Source of the DNA: Chitinophaga sp. CF118
GTDB taxonomy: Bacteria > Bacteroidota > Bacteroidia > Chitinophagales > Chitinophagaceae
Assembly (NCBI RefSeq): GCF_900112615.1
Contig: NZ_FOMK01000011.1
Span: 145,587-209,586, forward strand
DNA length: 64,000 nucleotides
Direction of reading: 5' to 3'
Below, piece after piece: positions 24,250-33,454 of this stretch. Both the position numbers and the translations under genes were made by a program. Below the pieces are notes generated by a model that was not told the DNA's origin, made no database searches, and was given only the letters and a program-made list of their open reading frames with translations. Position 1 is the stretch's first letter; every line of letters begins with the position of its first letter.

Positions 24250-26475
24250 TTATTTCTTTACTGTTACTACTTTAGTCTCTATCACCTGTTCTGTTTTCAC
24301 GGTAGTTTTTTCTACTACCTTGATTGTATGAAATAGTTCTGCAAGGGTAGGGGCAATCACCAGTGATACGATAGACATTAATTTGATAAGGATGTTCATA
24401 GATGGACCGGAAGTATCTTTAAAAGGATCTCCCACAGTATCTCCGGTAACGGAAGCCTTATGTGGTTCTGATTTTTTATAGTAGGTAACGCCATTAATTT
24501 CAACACCTTTTTCAAATGATTTCTTTGCATTATCCCATGCACCACCAGCATTATTCTGGAACATCCCCATAAGCACACCACTTACTGTAGCACCTGCCAG
24601 GAATCCACCCAGTACTTCTGGTCCGAAGATGAAACCCATAATAATAGGTGCCAGCAACGCAATAGCACCCGGTAACATCATCTTCCTGATAGACGCCTGC
24701 GTAGAGATAGCCACGCATTTATCGTATTCGGGCTTGCCTGTACCTTCCATGATTCCCGGAATCTCTTTAAACTGCCGGCGCACTTCTTCTACCATACTCA
24801 TTGCCGCTTCACCTACTGCACGTATTGCAAGGGAAGAGAAAATGAAGGGGATCATACCTCCTACAAATAAACCTGCGAGTACATCAGCTTTATAAATATC
24901 AATACCGCTGATCCCTGCCACTCCTACAAATGCAGCAAATAGTGCAAGTGCGGTGAGGGCTGCAGAGGCAATAGCAAAACCTTTACCGGTAGCTGCTGTT
25001 GTGTTACCCACTGCATCCAGGATATCTGTTTTTTCACGAACATCTTTAGGCAGTTCACTCATTTCAGCAATTCCACCTGCATTATCTGCAATAGGACCAA
25101 AAGCATCGATGGCCAGCTGCATGGCGGTAGTGGCCATCATACCTGCTGCCGCTATTGCCACACCATATAAACCCGCACAATAGAATGAACCATAGATCCC
25201 TGAGGCAAGTACCAGGATAGGCAGTAAGGTAGATTCCATACCTACAGCCAAACCACCGATCACGTTTGTTGCATGGCCTGTGGACGACTGGCGGATGATT
25301 GACATTACCGGACGTTTGCCCATAGCGGTGTAATATTCTGTGATCATGCTCATTAGTGTACCTACTGTGAGACCCACTACGATGGCACCCACCACACCGT
25401 TTTGAGTGATAGCTTTGGCACCTTCTTTCAACTGGTCGGTACCTGGAATGAAGTCGCGTTTTAAATAGATCGCATCTGCTGGCAGAATATAATATACCAG
25501 TGCAGCACTGGCAATACCAGAGAGTATGATAGATCCCCAGTTACCCATATTCAATGCTCTTTGTACTACACTTGTGCTTAAACCGGCAGTATCAGAGATG
25601 CGAACAAATAAAGTGGCAATGATAGAGAATACGATACCCATGCCGGCAATCAGCATAGGTAATATGATGGGGGCTAATCCGCCAAAATTGTCATGAGAAA
25701 TAATTTCGCTGCCCAATACCATGGTAGCAAGTACTGTGGCCACGTAGGAACCGAAAAGATCGGCGCCCATACCGGCTACGTCTCCCACGTTATCACCTAC
25801 GTTATCTGCAATGGTAGCAGGATTACGGGGATCATCTTCGGGGATGCCAGCTTCCACTTTCCCTACCAGGTCGGCGCCAACATCTGCAGCTTTGGTATAG
25901 ATCCCGCCACCAACGCGGGCAAACAGTGCGATGCTTTCTGCGCCCAGGGAGAAACCCGTCAATACCTCAATGGTCTTGATCATCTCATCTGTATTGGCAG
26001 TTGCTCCAAAATATGCTTTCAGCAGAATGAACAGGGAACCCAGTCCGAGTACAGCAAGACCCGCTACCCCCATTCCCATTACAGAACCTCCTGTAAAAGA
26101 AACTTTTAGAGCTTTTGCAAGGCTGCTGCGTGCCGCCTGCGCGGTACGTACATTCGCTTTAGTGGCTATCTTCATCCCAATAAAACCGGCAGTTGCAGAA
26201 AATACCGCACCCATAATAAAGGCCAGGGCAATGGTCCAGTCGGAATTATGGTGAGAGGCTCCCATATAAGCAAGTAAAAGAGCTGCTATGATCACAAAAT
26301 AAGTGAGGATCTTATATTCAGCTTTAAGAAATGCCATTGCACCTTCTGAAATGTACCGGGCTATTTCCTGCATTTTTTCATTACCGGGATCCTGACGGGA
26401 TACCCAGGAACTTCGGATTGCTGTAAATAGTAACGCTATTACGCCAAAACATGGAACGAGATATACAATATTCAT
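24250..26475 (-). CDS. hppA: Membrane-bound ion-pumping pyrophosphatase
   Basis: About 741 residues with roughly 15-16 transmembrane helices. It couples PPi hydrolysis to H+ or Na+ export. The catalytic segment is plain: YTKAADVGADLVGKVEAGIP, then EDDPRNPATIADNVGDNVGD. The motif GNTTAATGKG has Ala where K+-independent pumps have Lys, which points to the K+-dependent branch; whether Na+ or H+ is moved cannot be decided here. I placed the start at MNIVYLVPCFGV (26475); an in-frame start 14 codons upstream is less likely. The C-terminal tail ends in Val/Lys/Thr-rich sequence. Confidence 0.95.
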   Translation of the reverse strand: MNIVYLVPCFGVIALLFTAIRSSWVSRQDPGNEKMQEIARYISEGAMAFLKAEYKILTYFVIIAALLLAYMGASHHNSDWTIALAFIMGAVFSATAGFIGMKIATKANVRTAQAARSSLAKALKVSFTGGSVMGMGVAGLAVLGLGSLFILLKAYFGATANTDEMIKTIEVLTGFSLGAESIALFARVGGGIYTKAADVGADLVGKVEAGIPEDDPRNPATIADNVGDNVGDVAGMGADLFGSYVATVLATMVLGSEIISHDNFGGLAPIILPMLIAGMGIVFSIIATLFVRISDTAGLSTSVVQRALNMGNWGSIILSGIASAALVYYILPADAIYLKRDFIPGTDQLKEGAKAITQNGVVGAIVVGLTVGTLMSMITEYYTAMGKRPVMSIIRQSSTGHATNVIGGLAVGMESTLLPILVLASGIYGSFYCAGLYGVAIAAAGMMATTAMQLAIDAFGPIADNAGGIAEMSELPKDVREKTDILDAVGNTTAATGKGFAIASAALTALALFAAFVGVAGISGIDIYKADVLAGLFVGGMIPFIFSSLAIRAVGEAAMSMVEEVRRQFKEIPGIMEGTGKPEYDKCVAISTQASIRKMMLPGAIALLAPIIMGFIFGPEVLGGFLAGATVSGVLMGMFQNNAGGAWDNAKKSFEKGVEINGVTYYKKSEPHKASVTGDTVGDPFKDTSGPSMNILIKLMSIVSLVIAPTLAELFHTIKVVEKTTVKTEQVIETKVVTVKK

Positions 26476-26546
26476 ATCGGGAATTTTTACAATTCTATAA
26501 ATATAAACTTTTATCAATTACGATAATGAATATCCGTAAACCGGAT

Positions 26547-28085
26547 TTATCGATTTTTATGCAACTTGAGAAAAGTGGCGCCGAGAAAGCTACTGATATC
26601 TTCGGCTGTCATAGCCTCCTGTGAATGACTGGCTGCGGCGTAATCGCCGGCAAGGCCATGGATGTAAACCCCCAGCAGCATCGCTTCTTTAGGGGTATAA
26701 CCTTGTGCCAGCAGGGAAGTGATAATGCCTGTGAGTACATCTCCACTACCTCCGGTAGCCATGCCGGGATTGCCCGTTGCATTAAAATAAAGGGAGCCGT
26801 CAGGACTTGCCATGGCCGTATACCTGCCTTTCAGCAATATATGAAGTTGTTTTTCAACGGCTTTTCGTATCAGTAACTCCAGTCGTTCTATATCATTGGC
26901 TGTTTTACCGAATAAGCGTTCAAATTCTTTGGGATGAGGTGTTAATATGGAATTGGCGGGGACTTTAGCCATCATACCAGGGGCTGTGGAGAGGATATTT
27001 AATGCATCTGCATCCAGTACCATTGGCTGATGATAGTTTTCCAGCAATTTATCCAAAGCCCAGCAGGTTCCGGCAGCTGTACCCAGTCCGGGACCTATGC
27101 CAATAGCTTTGTATCGCCTGGCTTCTTCCTCAGTAGATATATTATTATGGAAGCTGGAACTGTGATCGTATTGCTCATCTGTAATACACATGGCCGAAGG
27201 CACAGAGATCTGAATGATCTCATATCCGCATTTTGGAATATGACAGGAGAGCAATCCCACACCTGCCTGCAGACAGGATTTAGCGCTTAGTACAGCTGCT
27301 CCCATTTTACCATGACTCCCGGCTATCAGCAATACATGGCCGAAAGTGCCTTTATGTGAAAACGGCTTGCGTGGTTTGTATATCGCACGGATCTGTGCTT
27401 CATCAGTTACCTCAAAACGTGCGGGGGTATTGGCGATGTAATCAGGATGCAGCCCGATGGATAAGAGATGTACTTCACCTACGCGCATCGCATTTTCGGG
27501 TAGCAGGAAGGCTAGTTTATAAAACTCAAAACTGAGGGTATGATGTGCCTGTATTGAAGGCTGATTAATAGAGGAAGTATCTGCCATTAATCCCGACGGA
27601 ATATCTATTGCTATTATTGTATGCTCATCATAAAGTTTGTTTACGCTATCGATGAGGTCTGCTGTCAGCCCTTCTGCGGGTCTGCTGAGTCCTGTACCCA
27701 ATATGGCATCAATCAGAACTGAGCCGGGCGTAAAAGAAGGTAAATCCGCTAGTGTGTGAATATGATGAAGGTTGCCAGGATAGTGTTGCTGCAGGGCTTC
27801 ATAATTGGCCAGTTGGTCTGCAGATGATTGTTTGCTGTGATGTACGATGTAAGCCTGTGCGTTGCAGCCCAGATTTCGAAGTAAACGGGTGATAGCTAGT
27901 CCGTCTCCGCCATTATTCCCCATACCACAAAGGATGGAAACAGGATATTGTGCGATGTGATGTTTAACGAGCCAGTCAGTACTGGCAAGCGCGGCTTTTT
28001 CCATCAGTTCCAGGCTGCTGATGGGAGTGTGCCTGATTGTATAAGCATCAGCTTCGCGTATTTGTGGAGAGGTGAATATTTTCAT
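26547..28085 (-). CDS. nnrDE: Bifunctional NAD(P)H-hydrate epimerase / ADP-dependent dehydratase
   Basis: A 512-residue fusion that repairs hydrated NAD(P)H. The N-terminal YjeF_N epimerase domain (~1-215) shows LCGMGNNGGDGLAITRLL and DAILGTGLSRP. The C-terminal ribokinase-like dehydratase domain (~230-505) shows VLLIAGSHGKMGAAVLSAK, GIGPGLGTA, LDADALNIL, LTPHPKEFERLFG and the nucleotide-site GNPGMATGGSGDVLTGI. Both domains appear intact. It lies 72 nt upstream of hppA on the same strand and might be co-transcribed. Confidence 0.95.
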   Translation of the reverse strand: MKIFTSPQIREADAYTIRHTPISSLELMEKAALASTDWLVKHHIAQYPVSILCGMGNNGGDGLAITRLLRNLGCNAQAYIVHHSKQSSADQLANYEALQQHYPGNLHHIHTLADLPSFTPGSVLIDAILGTGLSRPAEGLTADLIDSVNKLYDEHTIIAIDIPSGLMADTSSINQPSIQAHHTLSFEFYKLAFLLPENAMRVGEVHLLSIGLHPDYIANTPARFEVTDEAQIRAIYKPRKPFSHKGTFGHVLLIAGSHGKMGAAVLSAKSCLQAGVGLLSCHIPKCGYEIIQISVPSAMCITDEQYDHSSSFHNNISTEEEARRYKAIGIGPGLGTAAGTCWALDKLLENYHQPMVLDADALNILSTAPGMMAKVPANSILTPHPKEFERLFGKTANDIERLELLIRKAVEKQLHILLKGRYTAMASPDGSLYFNATGNPGMATGGSGDVLTGIITSLLAQGYTPKEAMLLGVYIHGLAGDYAAASHSQEAMTAEDISSFLGATFLKLHKNR

Positions 28086-28138
28086 AATAAACCTGCCTAA
28101 GGGGCATGGCTTATAAATATAATAATTCCTAAAACGAC

Positions 28139-28181
28139 AATGACGAATTGCGAATGAATAATTTCATCACAATTCGTCATT
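28139..28181 (-). terminator. Possible terminator after the outer-membrane gene pair
   Basis: AATGACGAATTG and CAATTCGTCATT form a 12-bp stem with a 19-nt loop; the T-run on the minus strand is short. Confidence 0.4.
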
Positions 28182-28201
28182 GAATAATTTTTACAGACAG
28201 A

Positions 28202-28726
28202 TTATCTGAAAGTATACCTTGCTGATATACCACCAATTTCTTCACCCATGTGATGTGTTCCACCACTGAAATTGAAGTATGGTTTTAAGTCAGCACTTAC
28301 TACCAGGGGAATCTTTCTGAAAGTATATTCCAAACCGAAAATGCCATCCAGACCGGCTGTTGCATATGTACCATCGCCGTGGCGGTAGTAGTTGTCATAA
28401 TCGTAATCATAACGGTCATAGAACCCTACGTGTGCTCCACCACCTGCATACATTACGAATTCAGACTTGCCGAAAACGTTCCAGTTGTACTCATACAGGC
28501 CAGTAATCGTAGCGTTTCTGTTTCTGCTTACATTGGACGTAACCAGGCCTTCAATTGCATGTGGACCGGTAATGAAGTGTTTTACAGTAAAGCCAACCAG
28601 ATAAGGATTAACCCTTACACCAATAGCTGTCGAATAATTTGCGGGCGAATCGCCTCCTCTTTTTTGTGCACTTGCCTGTACAGTGATCATTGCAAACAGG
28701 CCAAAGAATAACACAAGTTGTTTCAT
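28202..28726 (-). CDS. Small outer-membrane beta-barrel protein, unknown function
   Basis: A 174-residue exported protein (signal MKQLVLFFGLFAMITVQASA) with barrel-type strands and a Tyr/Asp-rich loop (YDRYDYDYDNYYRHGDG). It shares the pattern TITGLYEYNW...GGGAHVGF...GLDGIFGLEYTF with the next gene upstream (28758-29216), so the two are tandem paralogues that have diverged. The last strand ends SARYTFR. No known substrate. Confidence 0.78.
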   Translation of the reverse strand: MKQLVLFFGLFAMITVQASAQKRGGDSPANYSTAIGVRVNPYLVGFTVKHFITGPHAIEGLVTSNVSRNRNATITGLYEYNWNVFGKSEFVMYAGGGAHVGFYDRYDYDYDNYYRHGDGTYATAGLDGIFGLEYTFRKIPLVVSADLKPYFNFSGGTHHMGEEIGGISARYTFR

Positions 28727-28757
28727 ATATAACTGGTTTTAAAGAATACGCAATTTT

Positions 28758-29216
28758 TTATCTCCCGAATGTATACCTCACTGAAATAGCAAAATCCGCC
28801 AGATCTGAGGATGTGTTGAAATGAATGGCAGGCTTCCAGTCAAGGCTTAAATTGATTGGTAAGGAGGGGAATGTATAATCTATTCCGCCAATACCATCTA
28901 CACCTGCAATAAACTTCACATTACCTTCTTCCTTACGACTCCCCATATGTGCTCCTCCCCCTATAAACCATCCAAAACCATCTGTAGTTAATGCCGACAG
29001 GTCAAAATGTCTTTCGTATAATCCTGTGATGGTAAATGTGTGCGCATATGCCCCCGCTATACCTTCTACTGCATTTGCATCGTCAAAAAAATATCGAGCT
29101 GTAGCACCAAATGGCAATCCAAGGCGTAAGCCCACCTGGGGGTTACCTTTCAACTGCGCATTTGCATGGTTGATACCCAGTCCCAGAAGCATCGTTATGA
29201 ACAGCGTTTTTTTCAT
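28758..29216 (-). CDS. Small outer-membrane beta-barrel protein, paralogue of the next gene
   Basis: A 152-residue exported protein (signal MKKTLFITMLLGLGINHANA) with the shared pattern FTITGLYERHFD, GGGAHMG, GVDGIGGIDYTF and a final strand SVRYTFGR. The paralogue lies 31 nt downstream, so the pair is probably one transcript. The nhaA gene ends 42 nt further upstream of this one on the same strand. Confidence 0.78.
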   Translation of the reverse strand: MKKTLFITMLLGLGINHANAQLKGNPQVGLRLGLPFGATARYFFDDANAVEGIAGAYAHTFTITGLYERHFDLSALTTDGFGWFIGGGAHMGSRKEEGNVKFIAGVDGIGGIDYTFPSLPINLSLDWKPAIHFNTSSDLADFAISVRYTFGR

Positions 29217-29258
29217 GTTAATTGGAATTGCTCTGCAATAACGATGCCAGTATGGCGA

Positions 29259-30389
29259 TTATTGCTTCTTTAAGTAACAATAGCCAACTATACCGGATAT
29301 CAGGGATGCCGCAATTACGGCTATCTTTGAAGTTATCTGCAGGGAAATTTCCGTAAATGCCAGGGTGGAAATAAAAATTGACATGGTAAAACCTATGCCG
29401 GCAATAATACCAACTCCCAACACCTGCGACCAACGGGTGTGATGGGGTAGGGTTGCCAGTTTGAGCCGGGCAGCAATGTAAGAAAATCCGAAAATACCCA
29501 GTGGTTTACCAATGACCAACCCCGCCAGAATCCCATAACTGATTGAATTATTGAACGTATGCAGTATATCCGGAGGAAATACGATAGCTGTATTAGATAG
29601 CGCAAAAACCGGCATAATGATGAAATTCACAGGATCATGCAGGCGGATAATGAGAGCCGGTAATCGCGTAAGCGGCATACAGCAGGCCAGTAACACACCC
29701 GCTATCGTTGCATGGATTCCGGAGTTATAGATACAGTACCATAATATAATACCCGGTATAATATAGAAAACCAGTTTTTGGATCTTGTACAGGTTCAGGA
29801 TGATAAGTAATAGCATAATGCCCGCAGCTCCAAGGAGATAGCCTGTATGCAGACTTGCAGTATAAAAAACAGCGATGGTAAGGATTGCTCCCAGGTCGTC
29901 TATAATAGCCAGGGCTGTCAGGAAAATCTTTAAGGTAACTGGTACCCGGTTGCCCAGCAGGGATAATACACCGAGTGAAAAGGCGATATCTGTGGCCATC
30001 GGAATACCCCAGCCATGTGCGTAAGCAGTACCTCCATTAAAAAGCAGAAAGATCAATGCCGGGCAGACCATTCCTCCAAAGGCGGCTATTACCGGTAGCA
30101 TGGATTTACGTATAGACGATAATTCTCCAATGGTCAGTTCTCTCTTGATTTCCATTCCTACCAGGAAGAAGAAAGGAACCATTAAACCGTCATTGATCCA
30201 GTGTAATGTAGTATGTGGGAAATTTCCAACCGGAATATGTACTACAGTGTCCCACAATGCAAGATAAGCCTGTTGCCAGGGTGAATTGGCAAGGAACAGG
30301 GAGAGAATAGTACATATGATCAGCACAATTCCTACTGCCCGGCTATCATGTAAAAACTGGTAGATAGGAGAGAGGAATTTTTTGATCAT
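29259..30389 (-). CDS. nhaA: Na+/H+ antiporter NhaA
   Basis: A 376-residue inner-membrane antiporter with about 12 helices. The family motifs are present: SPWQQAYLALWDTVVHIPVG early, FFFLVGMEIKRELTIGEL, MATDIAFSLGVLSLLGNRVP and the catalytic paired aspartates in TALAIIDDLGAILTIAVFY. It exports Na+ in exchange for H+ at alkaline pH. Its start is 2 nt from the stop of the OstA-like gene, so it is transcribed with the envelope genes upstream. Confidence 0.96.
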   Translation of the reverse strand: MIKKFLSPIYQFLHDSRAVGIVLIICTILSLFLANSPWQQAYLALWDTVVHIPVGNFPHTTLHWINDGLMVPFFFLVGMEIKRELTIGELSSIRKSMLPVIAAFGGMVCPALIFLLFNGGTAYAHGWGIPMATDIAFSLGVLSLLGNRVPVTLKIFLTALAIIDDLGAILTIAVFYTASLHTGYLLGAAGIMLLLIILNLYKIQKLVFYIIPGIILWYCIYNSGIHATIAGVLLACCMPLTRLPALIIRLHDPVNFIIMPVFALSNTAIVFPPDILHTFNNSISYGILAGLVIGKPLGIFGFSYIAARLKLATLPHHTRWSQVLGVGIIAGIGFTMSIFISTLAFTEISLQITSKIAVIAASLISGIVGYCYLKKQ

Positions 30390-30391
30390 GG

Positions 30392-32260
30392 TTATTCTTT
30401 TTTCGTTGTTATTTCAGATGCTGTTTTAATATTTATGGTCCCTATCAGATCATATTTTGATTTGGGTTTCCGGTCTATTTCCCAGTGGAAGTTTTCCAGC
30501 AGCAGCTGGTCCAGCGGGCGTTGAGAGAAAGGATACATGGTTCCTTCCGGATCTTTAATAAATGTAACGTGATGCAGTTCGCTGTTTCTGAAGTAGATGT
30601 TAATGATACCACTCAGTGTTTTATTTACACTGATAAAGCCACCATCATCATCTTTAATGTAATAGATACTTTCAGCATTCCCGTCAACGTGCATCCAGTC
30701 AAGTGTTTGTCCTGAAAAGTAGCCGGTGATCTGGTTGCCTTTAATCTGGTTATATAAATTCTTTCCTGCTTCTTTTACAATAAGGCCATTCTGATCCAGG
30801 AGGATTTTATCTGCAGTCTGGTTTTTAATATACAAGAAGATCGTATCGCCGGTTAGCTGTGTCCCAGTTGCCCACAATACGGGTTGTTTATAAAAGCGGA
30901 AGATAGAATCTTTGGAAGAATAATATAAACTGTCTGCCACGCCCTGTAATGAATCCGAAAAGATCTTTACATTATGCCATGCCATGAGATAACGGGTTTC
31001 GGAAGTATCTTTCTTTTCGCTTGTGGTATCAGATTTTAATGCCAGTGTTTGAGGTTTGGGACCTATCTCCACTGTATCTTTCTTAATCACCAGAATTGAA
31101 TCTGCAGCCTTTGTGATCACTAATGCTGAATCCCGTCCGGCTTCTGTCGAGTCTTTTATCGCAAGGGCCAAACCCTTCATAAATGCCGAATCTTTTACCG
31201 TTCCGGATGAATCAACATCCTTCCGGAGAACCAATACCGAATCCTTTCCTGCTTTCGGATTAATATGTTTGGTAGTATCTTTTTTGATAATTCCGGAGAA
31301 CAGGGTATCGGCGGTAACGAACATGGTATCTTTTTCGCGTTCCATGATCATTAGCGGATGCTGGGTAGCCAGGATCGTTTTCTCCTTCTGGTTTACTGTA
31401 CCATAGTTGGAGAGTAATGTCATTTTCTGGGCAGTATCGCGGTAAACCATGTTACCGGTAGCATATGCCATGCCGGTAGCTTTGTCCATCGTGATATTAT
31501 CTGCAGTAATGGTAGCAGTACTATCTTCAATGGTAGGTCTGCTGTCAAAGTTTCCCTGGCCTGATTCTGTATTATAAGTACCGGAAGTAGCGTACATAAT
31601 GGTCTTACCATCATTGATGGTAGTTGGTGCCACTATGGTTGCTATTTTGGTTTCTGTATTATAAAGGAGTGTATCGGTAGTGAGGGTATACTCCGGATCT
31701 ATCATCACTACATTTTTCTTAAAATAAACGTCTTTTGTATCTGCATAGTAGAAGCCTTCCTGGCTGGTGAGTACACTTTTACCGTTTACCAGCTTTCCTC
31801 CCTGTACATAAGTACCTATACGGGCATTCATATCATATTGCAGTTCCGGGCCGGAAATGGTGATTTTGCCATCGGTAAGTCTGGCATTATCGCGGAGGGT
31901 AGCCAGTTTGGTATCTCCTTCATAATGAAGGTAGTCTCCATAGATATTGATACTGTCTGCCTGGTTGATGTGGATATGTCCATAGGCATCCAGTACGTTG
32001 TCTGCCCTGTTAATGAGCGCGCTATCGCAATAGAAGAGGGTATTGCCCTGGCGAAAGATGGCATCTCCTATAAAGCGGTTCAGCTGTTGGGAGTCTTTGG
32101 TGATTACATTCAGTTTATCCGACTGAATGATATGAATCACCTTGGTAGAATCCGTATTGCCCTGTGCCGGTTGCTGTGCCATCGCCGGAAAGAACCTACC
32201 CAGGCAAATCCCTGCCAGGATGAGCCCGTATTTTGCTAATTGCTGCATCTTCAAGATCAT
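30392..32260 (-). CDS. OstA-like (LptA/LptD N-terminal family) envelope protein
   Basis: A 622-residue exported protein. After a signal peptide (GLILAGICLGRFFPAMAQQ) come several stretches of OstA-type beta-jellyroll: RFIGDAIFRQGNTLFYCDSA, YLHYEGDTKLATLRDNARLT, GTYVQGGKLVNGKSVLTSQE, MYATSGTYNTESGQGNFDS, and again from ~430. A Lys/Asp/Thr-rich linker (~330-420) separates two OstA regions. This domain carries lipopolysaccharide across the periplasm. Its ATG overlaps the TGA of the MlaD-like gene (ATGA), implying translational coupling. Confidence 0.85.
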   Translation of the reverse strand: MILKMQQLAKYGLILAGICLGRFFPAMAQQPAQGNTDSTKVIHIIQSDKLNVITKDSQQLNRFIGDAIFRQGNTLFYCDSALINRADNVLDAYGHIHINQADSINIYGDYLHYEGDTKLATLRDNARLTDGKITISGPELQYDMNARIGTYVQGGKLVNGKSVLTSQEGFYYADTKDVYFKKNVVMIDPEYTLTTDTLLYNTETKIATIVAPTTINDGKTIMYATSGTYNTESGQGNFDSRPTIEDSTATITADNITMDKATGMAYATGNMVYRDTAQKMTLLSNYGTVNQKEKTILATQHPLMIMEREKDTMFVTADTLFSGIIKKDTTKHINPKAGKDSVLVLRKDVDSSGTVKDSAFMKGLALAIKDSTEAGRDSALVITKAADSILVIKKDTVEIGPKPQTLALKSDTTSEKKDTSETRYLMAWHNVKIFSDSLQGVADSLYYSSKDSIFRFYKQPVLWATGTQLTGDTIFLYIKNQTADKILLDQNGLIVKEAGKNLYNQIKGNQITGYFSGQTLDWMHVDGNAESIYYIKDDDGGFISVNKTLSGIINIYFRNSELHHVTFIKDPEGTMYPFSQRPLDQLLLENFHWEIDRKPKSKYDLIGTINIKTASEITTKKE

Positions 32261-33255
32261 AGTGCCTTTGCGGTATCTGATGGTATGGGCTGTACTTTTG
32301 ATTTCTTGCCGAACAGAGAGAAATGTACGTATCGTTTAGGATTAGCTTTAAGGTCTTCCAGCAGTTTATTCAGGCTTCCCAGAGAATTCTGCAGGTTGTT
32401 ATAGACCTTTTTGTCATTCATTAATAATCCCAGTGATCCATCTGTACTGTTCAGCTTTCCGAGCGTCTCATTGAGGCGTGTAGCCATTTGCTGCAGCTCA
32501 AGAAGTGTTTTATCCAGATTTCCGTTGGCCAGGGCAGAAGTTGTTTTTTCTGCATTGGTAAGGATGCCTGTTATTTTATCATTATTATTCTTCAGATTTC
32601 CGGAAATAGACTGAAAGTTATTAAGGGTAATAGCCAGACTGCCTGTTTTAGGATCCAGCATCCTGTTCAGGGAGGCTGAAGTTTTGCTGAAGTTACCCAT
32701 AGTTGTATTCAGGTTAGCGATCGCTTCACGCAGGTTCCCTTTGGTGGTAGTATCGAAAATGGAGTTGACAGTGAGCAGTACGGAATCTACAGATCCCAGT
32801 GTAACTTCCAGCTTTTTAACCAGGGGGCTTAACTGTTCCTTCAGGGCATCTGTGATAGAGCCGTCTACGGCTGCATATACGGTATCTCCATCTTTCAGAT
32901 ATGTATTAGCGTTACCAAAATCGATCTGAACGGCTTTACTGCCTAAAAGATCGCTTGTAATACGGGCAACGGAATTATAAGGGATGTTTATTTTCTTCTT
33001 GATTCTAATGGTAACCAGGATCTTACCTGCATTATTGTCCAATACATCGAGATTAGCAACATTCCCGACTACCAGGCCATTCACCTGTACGGTATTGGAT
33101 GGCTGGAGTCCGTTCACTTGTGTATATACAGCATAAATAGTTTTACCAGATGAAAAAAGGCTCTTTCCTTTTAATAGATTAAAACCCAAAAACAGTAATG
33201 CAATAGACACCGCAGTAAGAACTCCTACTTTGGTTTCATTAGATACTTTAAGCAT
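32257..33255 (-). CDS. MlaD/MCE family lipid-transport protein
   Basis: A 332-residue protein with one N-terminal membrane helix (VGVLTAVSIALLFLGFNLL), an MCE domain (~38-120: YAVYTQVNGLQPSNTVQVNG, VGNVANLDVLDNNAGKILVT, DLLGSKAVQIDFG) and a long alpha-helical C-terminal region (~130-300) rich in LNxTxxNL patterns. MCE proteins form hexameric rings or tubes that move phospholipids between membranes. The partner permease and ATPase (MlaE/MlaF) are not in this window. It begins the MlaD-OstA-NhaA unit. Confidence 0.9.
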   Translation of the reverse strand: MLKVSNETKVGVLTAVSIALLFLGFNLLKGKSLFSSGKTIYAVYTQVNGLQPSNTVQVNGLVVGNVANLDVLDNNAGKILVTIRIKKKINIPYNSVARITSDLLGSKAVQIDFGNANTYLKDGDTVYAAVDGSITDALKEQLSPLVKKLEVTLGSVDSVLLTVNSIFDTTTKGNLREAIANLNTTMGNFSKTSASLNRMLDPKTGSLAITLNNFQSISGNLKNNNDKITGILTNAEKTTSALANGNLDKTLLELQQMATRLNETLGKLNSTDGSLGLLMNDKKVYNNLQNSLGSLNKLLEDLKANPKRYVHFSLFGKKSKVQPIPSDTAKAL

Positions 33256-33454
33256 GAGAATACGTTATACGTTCCTGCAAAAATAAACAAAAAAGGTTGC
33301 GGGCAATCAATTGTCGGATCGAAATACCAATACAAGATCTGATACCGGCTTTTCAATTCCAGGTATTTATGCGGCAATCAGGTGTAAAAAGAAGGATTTT
33401 CGGGGGATAGGGGTTGTTAACAGTACTGGGGGTATGGTGGTGTATAGCAGGAAA

